A stretch of DNA of 64,000 nucleotides, taken from Acanthaster planci (taxonomy: Eukaryota > Echinodermata > Asteroidea > Valvatida > Acanthasteridae). Positions 47,901 to 56,900 of this stretch are shown one piece after another. The stretch lies in contig NW_019091522.1 in assembly GCF_001949145.1 (NCBI RefSeq), positions 389,244-453,243 on the forward strand. Reading direction: 5' to 3'. The number at the start of each line of letters is the position of its first letter. Position 1 is the stretch's first letter. The notes below the pieces were generated by a model. It did no database searches and was not told where the DNA came from. It worked only from the letters and a program-made list of their open reading frames with translations. The translations under genes were made by a program, and so were the position numbers.

Positions 47901-50900
47901 GGCATTTCAACTACACACTTGCAGGCCCATAGCACTTACATAAAGGAAGGCTGTGCTGAAAATGAATACAAATTTTCTAGATTTTTCTAGAAAGAACCAT
48001 CGGGGTTCTTGGCAAGAGTGAGGCTAGGGGATCATCCGAGATTATTTAACGACAAATCCACACGAACTGCAGCAAATTTATTGGTAAAAATACCACAAGC
48101 GTATATAAGAAACAAAAAGCTTCATTCTATAATAATGCAATGCCATGCATGTAAAGTGTTTTACTTGAATTAATTCAGGATACTAAGAAGAGATAGGGAG
48201 AAACAGATAATTTAGAATATTCCTTGTGAGTAATTCTAGATATCTGGACAGTGTGGACTTTGACAGTTTGAGCATCAGTTTTAGAGATGAACAGTCGATG
48301 ATTTGAAACTTACATTTGATGTTCGTTTAGACTTGACATAGGTGCTAATACAGCTGGCAGGAGCTCTCTGAACACAGCGTTCATGCACCGTGTATCTACA
48401 GACTGTGAGAGGAAGAATTCAATACAAGATGAAACAAAGCTATGAGTCTCAACAAAGGAAGACTAAAACGCAAAACAATTTCGGGNNNNNNNNNNNNNNN
48501 NNNNNNNNNNNNNNNNNNNNNNNNNNNNNNNNNNNNNNNNNNNNNNNNNNNNNNNNNNNNNNNNNNNNNNNNNNNNNNNNNNNNNNNNNNNNNNNNNNNN
48601 NNNNNNNNNNNNNNNNNNNNNNNNNNNNNNNNNNNNNNNNNNNNNNNNNNNNNNNNNNNNNNNNNNNNNNNNNNNNNNNNNNNNNNNNNNNNNNNNNNNN
48701 NNNNNNNNNNNNNNNNNNNNNNNNNNNNNNNNNNNNNNNNNNNNNNNNNNNNNNNNNNNNNNNNNNNNNNNNNNNNNNNNNNNNNNNNNNNNNNNNNNNN
48801 NNNNNNNNNNNNNNNNNNNNNNNNNNNNNNNNNNNNNNNNNNNNNNNNNNNNNNNNNNNNNNNNNNNNNNNNNNNNNNNNNNNNNNNNNNNNNNNNNNNN
48901 NNNNNNNNNNNNNNNNNNNNNNNNNNNNNNNNNNNNNNNNNNNNNNNNNNNNNNNNNNNNNNNNNNNNNNTCCAAGTGCTAGAGTTTTTCTGAGTTACTG
49001 TACAGCAGAGAACATTGCTGGCAAATTTTCCTGCCAAGTAAAAATCAGCTAGTAACCCTCACAAGCAATATACAATCACATGTCACTTCAGCCGGTAACC
49101 TGTTCTGGCTAGGTGAATATTGTCTAGTTTCAGCTACATTCTGCACTGCTCTAAGAGATTTGAACTCCTCCCCCCGTATGTTGACTCCAATCCACAACCA
49201 AGACTGATCAGTGCAATCTCCAAATGAGGATGGATGGCTGACCATTACTCACAGGTACAGGTGAGGCCTTGTTTGCCAAGTCCCACCAGCATGTTGAGGC
49301 AAAGGTTGCAGTAGGCCGGCTTGCTGAAGTGCTTCAACCGCCATACGTGGTTCCCATCGTCTTTTACATTCTTTGTAGAAAAGATAAGACAGAAAAGATA
49401 ATGTAACTCTCAAGAACAGATAAATTCACCAAGTGAGATATTACCTTCACATATTAACAGTAACTATTTCACCTGCAAGAATTCTGCTTGCATGTAAATA
49501 AAACTGTTCAAGTGAATTATCCTTAGATCAGAGTGAAGTGTAACTGATCATTTCATGTCCTTTTGAAAAATGTATCTGTTTTCTATTCTCACACAAAATC
49601 GTGTTTTTAAGGCTTTGTATGAGGATATCTTCAAAGAGGGAAAAGTTTGAGGAAGCACAGTGTGAAATCCCCAGCTCTACAAGAAAAAAAGGGTCAGATA
49701 ACTTGAGGCATTGGCGTGTGACATTTCAGTTAGCTGCTCTTACCTGCGGTCAGTTTTCCTCCTGAGGATAGTCACAGCACACAAAATTCTAAGGACCATG
49801 CTCACAGAAATATCTAGCTTTTAAAATGTTCAGTTCTAACTCTATCTCCAGCTGATTGTGTAACAAAATTTTCCCCAAATATGTCAATGACTTTGTCCAT
49901 TTCTATGCAACAGTGATAAAGGTTTAGACTTTGATGACATTCCATTCTTCAGAATTCTTCCTAAAACCTGGAAGGAAAAAATGACAAACAAAAACGTGCA
50001 AGGATGCTCTGTATAACCATTTAAAATATTTCTAGGCTTTATTTCATTCAAGATGCACAAAATACACACACGGAAAATTTGTAGATTTGACTTACTGTAT
50101 CTAGACCTAGCAGAACAAGCAGAGGTATTGTGGTCATTCCCCCCCGGATCCACTCCTCCAGAGACACAGTGCCGTCGGAATCGTAGTCTATCTCGATCAT
50201 CATGTCTTGGAGAATCTAGGAGATAGAGAGTAAAGACAGTGAGATGACTATCCCAACAGAGAGTTGAAGGCTCAGGGATGTAACAATTACCTGATCAGAA
50301 GATGTGCAAGGAGAGAAAAAGACACTGGGGGTGTGCATCACAACACGGTACCAGACTGCTGATGCCAGGAACTAGTTCCCAATCATGGGACCAGGTACTT
50401 ACAGCAACATGTACCTTCCGGAATTACTAAGGAACTCTTCAGACAATGAAAAATAAAAGTTTTAACAGGTTTTTGTGTGGACTTTTTACATGTTTTCAAT
50501 AGATTACAGCTAATGCTATGTGCAAAGGCTGTTGATGTGCATTGCAGATAAGACAGAACTGACTTCGGAAAACAAAGTTTTATGCAGTCTTTTTTATTTC
50601 TCCTTTCTTCAAATTTTGTGGTTGGTTTTCTTTTACGGATACCCTTGGTTCCCACGTTGTACCTGGTTCAAGTGCTTTCTGTAAATTTACACCACAAGAT
50701 ACTGCAGGTGGTTGAATGGGTGACAACAGTATTGGATCCAGGCAAGCAACCCACCACCCCATCCTTAACTCTCAACAACCATTCTGGCTACTTTCTCAGG
50801 AATCCAGTCCCAAAAAGTCCATGTTAAAACAAAAAACCTAATGACGTGTGACTTACTGGTCTTAGTTCGGTGACATCCCAGCCGAGGTATTCTGCAACGT

Positions 50901-53900
50901 GCATCATCTGGTTTACTATACAGTCCAACTCCTGCCATGCCAATGGACAGAAAAGAGAAAACACAACTTAAAACAAAGCAACTGTAGTTCCCTCTACCTG
51001 GCATAAATTTGACGGGGTCGTAATGTCGCGGCCTCACTTAAGTTTTGGTCTGATTTCTTTCTGTTGACAGACAACAATTTATGTTTTAGCACAGTTTTTT
51101 CTGTTTGTCTGATTACAACCTCTACTAAAACATTATGACCAAATAACATCAAAACATGCATTTTATGTATGAGATGTGATCTGAAAAACCTTATAATTTG
51201 GTGTTTCTATGGACAGAAGTAGATGCATTGAGAAATTATCTAGTATATAAAAGCTAAATAACTTTTGATGTGGTGGATGTAAGATCCATTGATAGTATAT
51301 TTTATCCCATTATTGATACGTAGGAAATCCACTATCAAGTATAACTGATGTATCAATCATCCCTCATGTTCAACACAACACCTAAATACAGGACCTGATA
51401 TCAAGCAAGCCAGGGTGAGTACAAGTGGCGTATCAGCAGCTAGGGGTTTGATATGCCAACTGAGTGTGTGTCATTAATCCAAAAATATAAATATAGGCAG
51501 TGGCTTGAATGCTGCTTCCTGCAAAACCATTTTTCAGAATTCTTAGAAACTGGAAAACAAGTACTCCATGTTTCAACATTAGAATGACAGCATTCGTTAC
51601 ACGCCGGAAGACTCCGGTGTCAGTGTTGATAGGATATTAATGTTCTTCACCAACTTACCCAAATAAAAGCACATTTCTTGGAATCTATATGAACTACCAC
51701 TACAAACTAAGCTGAGATGGGGACTGCAATACAGAACTCCAAACAGCCAAGTAATTGTTGAACCAATTATGTTTCAGATTTTCCACAAGATTAGATGTCA
51801 AATTCCAATGGGACGGTGATTACTAAGAGCACAAGATGTCGTCGTTTGACATTTTGCAATATTTCTGATATTTGGCATACGATGTCTCTGTGAGGTGTAT
51901 TTCATTTTACAGTGGATGTCACAACTAGGTTAAAATAGACACAGATTTTGTTGTCGATCAGGTGCCCTTCTGATATTTTTCGATATCATTTCCAACATTG
52001 ACTTTTTTTATAATTCTATATGACAATACTTTGACACCAGCTGTATCAATGCTGAAGAAATATCGATTTTATTGACAGACCCTTGCCAGTCGTTGAATAA
52101 AATCAATACTAGTTCTGGAAATAGATGAGTTTACATGACTGAGAAAAAATTACCCTCCATTCAGACTGGCATACTGGAGTCACATCAAACCAATGAGCGA
52201 CTTGAGTTGATCTTAACAGATTTTAGTTTTCGACAGGTGTACTCAATTCAATCTACAAGCAGTGCTGGAGATTAAAATTCATACATGTAATCATTTCGAT
52301 CCTTGTTCTGTTATTTCTTTCTACAATATTTGTAAACATCTGGACATTACCTGACTTTTAATTCTGGCAAAGGAAAAACAAGGCCATATTGATAAAATAA
52401 TATGTATCGCAGATACTATTTTTGTCTAAATATGGACATTAAATGAACTTGAAAGCCAACATGTAAAACCACAGCCATATTGATGAAATGACACTTGCAT
52501 TGTGGATAATTTTTCAAAAACACATGGATAAGAAATTGTCCGTAAATTTCTGTCAGTGTAACATATAGAATTTCAATGAAAACCAAATGATTACATCATC
52601 CTCATCATTTGCAATGCTCACCCATGTTTGCCTTGACACCGAGAGCTCCACATCTGCAAGTGGACTGTGGGATTCATAGTGTCTTACGTAAGTTTATATT
52701 GCGTTTGTCTCCCAAAATGAGCAAAATGAAATCAAACTGTTCCAGAATCATTCTAAACCACTGTGACAGTCAATCTTTGGACGTAGTGAGTAAAGAATCA
52801 CTCCTAATTGCTTCATGCGTCAAACAAATCTCAGGAATAATTTAGTTGATGGCACAATTCTGCTATGACAGTCTGAACTAGGCATTTACTTATTAGAAAA
52901 AATGGCAGAGAAAACGATGCATGTCAGCAACAGTCAACGATCATTTTCACTTTATTTTTGTTTTTTACTTTGCCCTTCTTTGACCTGACAACAGTTTTGA
53001 CCAGAGCAGGCATGCAACTTGGACTTTGATAAAAATGAGGAAATTCCAATCTTGACAAGACTTTGTACAATGTTTTTCAATTTTCAATGGCATGAGTGTG
53101 TAGTGAAAAATGAGGAAATCAGCTGATCCGAAAAAAGGTTGCATGCCTGTTAGAGTTGTTCATACTTCAACTTCACTACACATGCACTAATTGAGTACCA
53201 CACCAACTGCTGGTTAAACAACTACTGGTCCTTGACGGAATGGACCCATGGAGGATAATCCAGTTTTTTTTAGTTGTGTGGTTCTAAGAAGAACCAGTTG
53301 GTTTTACTTGACATGTTTAACAGAGTTAAACCAACTGGTTGTTCTTTGAACCACACACCTTACAGAAGAACTTAGCTTCTGTAGTGTTACCACAAAGCCA
53401 AGAACACTATTCCAATGTTATCCTCACACAAAGCTCTCCCTCTTAAACACTGTGACATGCTTTTCTTCTGCAATGATTGGTGCAAGCATGCATGGACCTT
53501 TTGTTCCCCAGTGGTCTTATTCATCAGGAATCACAAAATGCCATCACTTACACTACTGTCAAGAATTCCATTGTCGTCTGTGTCGTAAAGTCGGAACATA
53601 ACTGAAACAAAAGATACATCAACTAAATATGAGCACAATACCACATTTAGGAGTACACATGTACATTTCTGTTGATGCAAATCAGCCCACTTTTCCTTCA
53701 TAATTCTACATTATTTCAAAGTAGGTCATCCATGATTTCAGCTGGAAGGCAAACAACCAATATTTTTTTGCTTTATCAGCCCCAGCATACAGGCAACAGA
53801 CATTATGGTCTTTGCCTCAGTGCCCTAGAGGTCTCTCACCAAAAAAAACCTCTCAAATAGGGAAAGTTGCTCTGAATTTCTCTTTTCAAGGTAGAATCTG

Positions 53901-56900
53901 GGTCATCCACATAACACTGAAATGCTGACAGTACATGTGGTGAATTTGGCATTAGGCATATGAGCATATTGGCGACACTGGTATGATATAACTCCATATG
54001 TAACTCTGTCAACCAAGGTGAGAGAGAAAGAAAAAACAAATTATTCAAATATTTATGGAGTAAGGTTGCAAAAGATGACCTTTTGTGACCTTTGAAAATG
54101 TGACTGCATGTAAATGCCTTACAACTATGGTAGAAACCCCACCCCCAAAAAAACCAATGGCAAAGCCAAAATTAATTGGTAGAGTCCACATCTGTCAACC
54201 ACCAAAGGACAATGATGATATGTAATTAAGGTTGATGAGACTGGCATAGGAAGTATCCCAAGAATCTGGGCAAACACATGCTCAATCACGTTAGCGTAAC
54301 CTTGTGGCCGCAGCTCTTGGCCACAAATTGACAGCTTAATCGGGATTTATGGAGCCTTGCTCTGACAGGGTGCGGACGGACAGATAGTGCGTGTCACATG
54401 GTCCACTGCTCATTAACGATGGCAAGGTATGTAGGTGGGAGGAACATGAAACGTGCTTGGCAAGAGGTAAAATTGTATTACGCACCAACTACATGTAAAT
54501 AAATCTCGAATGTTTTTATTGTGAGATTGATTTTTTATCATACTATGCCTGGTACGGAACAAAGAGAAAACTATATTAGGACACCAAAGAGGAAAAGCCT
54601 GCATGCCAGTTACATGTGAGGAGTGTGGCCCTTACAAGTTGACTGAAAAAAAGGTACCAGTCTGTGATTTCAACTCTTACGCTGCATCCAAATCTGTTGT
54701 CTAGAGCTAGGTCTAGGTCTTCGCTCCATTGGAAATGCGTGGAGACGTGTAGACAATAGACCTAGCCGGAGCTCAGGGAGCCCACTTTGGACACAGCCTT
54801 AGACCATGCCAGGTAACACACCATCAACACCAGACAGCTGAAAACAATTTTGACTCAACGTGAGTAGTTATAATTTCACTGGCTGGACAAGGGCAATTGT
54901 GGCACACTGTCTTTAGACCTGTAAGCAGGAAAATAAATGGTCATGCCACAGCACTGCTTCATTGAACCTCACACTTAGAAATGTTGCCTTCTTAGCAAAA
55001 ACATGGAACACTTCTAGTGAGTGTTCAATGGGTCACTTAGAGTGCACCCTACTTTTGCTTGAAATCATTGACGCAGTAAAACACGGGAAAACAGCAGGGA
55101 ACCAACTAGCATGATGTGGCATTTCTGCTGGTAACCTGTTTCAAGGTAATATGTGGAAACTGGGAGGCTGAAAATCTCCCCCAACCACATTTGCACTGGA
55201 CTGAAAACTGTTCAAGGTTACGACATGCATGAGCGATTGTTACCATTCCATTATAGTAATTCTCCTGGGTATCCACACGTGGATTACTCAAGGCCTGTGG
55301 AAAGTTCAAACTTCCAATCGCAGTGATATTGACTTAGTCTAACATTGGATTTCAAAAATGGGAAATGCAGCAGATATGCACTGGCCCAACGGCCTGGACT
55401 AGCACTGTAAGTTTTACTTTCCCACAGCTGTCCACATCACAGGACTTAATTTTCAGCAACATATAGCTGACAAAGACCAAGCTGACCCTAAAAAACCTAT
55501 CTTGAGGGTTTGGCTATCTTGACTCCAGAGGGAGAAGTCTTCCAATGCTGTCCACACAGGCATGGGCAATACGGACAGAATTTAGAGTCCAAATTTCAAA
55601 TTACACTTGTCTGGCAGTGTTTTTATGGTGTTGAAAGTGAACAGCCCTAGATGTCCTATGCATATTATAAGGTTCAAAGAAAGTTTCATCTTGTCACTGC
55701 AGAGTGTTGGGTCAAGGACAGTTTTTAAAACAAGAACTGGTATTGCAGTGATGAGTTAGAGAAAACTAGTAGGAAAATACCATTGCAGTTTCAGAGTTAA
55801 GAGTGTTGGGCCATGTTACACTATTCTTCTCACAAGAGGCGGGGTTCTCAAAGTTCTAAGTCCCCATCATTATACTAGATGTTTATAACGCATTTAACCC
55901 CTGAGTTTCTATGGCAAATCCCCACACAGAGAGTTACTCTGCTATCTGAAAAAACAAAATCAGGTGTATGGGAACTAGAGATGCCTTTTGAGAAAAACTA
56001 ACCAGCTTAGCCTACCCTGCAAAGGACAAATAACCTTAATGGCCTTGGCTGGCACCAAAACAGAGCAGAAGGGGAAATAGGGGGGATCCCGCCATCCTGT
56101 TACAATCGATGGCCGTGGGCGCCGGCTTTTAGAATTCCAGCACCTGTCATGTGGCGGAAACCAGAATGGTGATCAAAATCCGTGGTCGTGATTGCATAAT
56201 TGCCGCCTGCCAATTCTGGGCTCGGGATCTGGGAGGGGAGCAGGTGCAATGGGGAAGGCATTCTTTCATTGGCGGCTGATAACAAATTTGGATGACAATT
56301 TCCCTTCCAGGCTTCGGGTGCCCATGTATCGGTGTGCAAAGGAAAGATGTACATCTGCATCTACTGTCTAGGTGAGCACTGATAGGAATACACCAGACAC
56401 ACCTACGGGCAATGATCTAAAATTAAAAGAACCAATGTACATGTACATGCAGGATACAGATGCCCTCATACACAGGAAGAATTGTAAGTCTATAGAGTAC
56501 CGTCAAGTGTGACATCATTTGAACCAGGAAGTGTAGTGTAAACCAATGGAGTATCTGTGCATGTCGGTTCATGCGCTGGTTCTCGTGCTAATGCCTTTTG
56601 CATACATAATTGTGCAGATGACGTATTCACTGTGGTACTCTTCAGACCAGTGAACAGGGAAGTAAGGCTTTGCAGGATGTGCCACAGCTCTTACCAAACC
56701 CACTCCCTGTCAAAAGCTCCATGTTTGGTCTGAACACAATACAAATTTGAACACTTCCACAGCAATAATGACCAAACCAATCAAAACAAGGTATTACTGA
56801 CAGAGGCAGTGATAGGTGGGTGTATGGGGGTACTTCAGGAGGTAAAATAGAATCCCGAATGTTTACTTTAACCCTAACACTCCTCAGTCCTCCAACAGGT

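Noticed and set aside
48390-49052. Open frames of 170-220 codons on both strands
   Set aside because: They cross the second N gap and contain only a few real codons at each edge.
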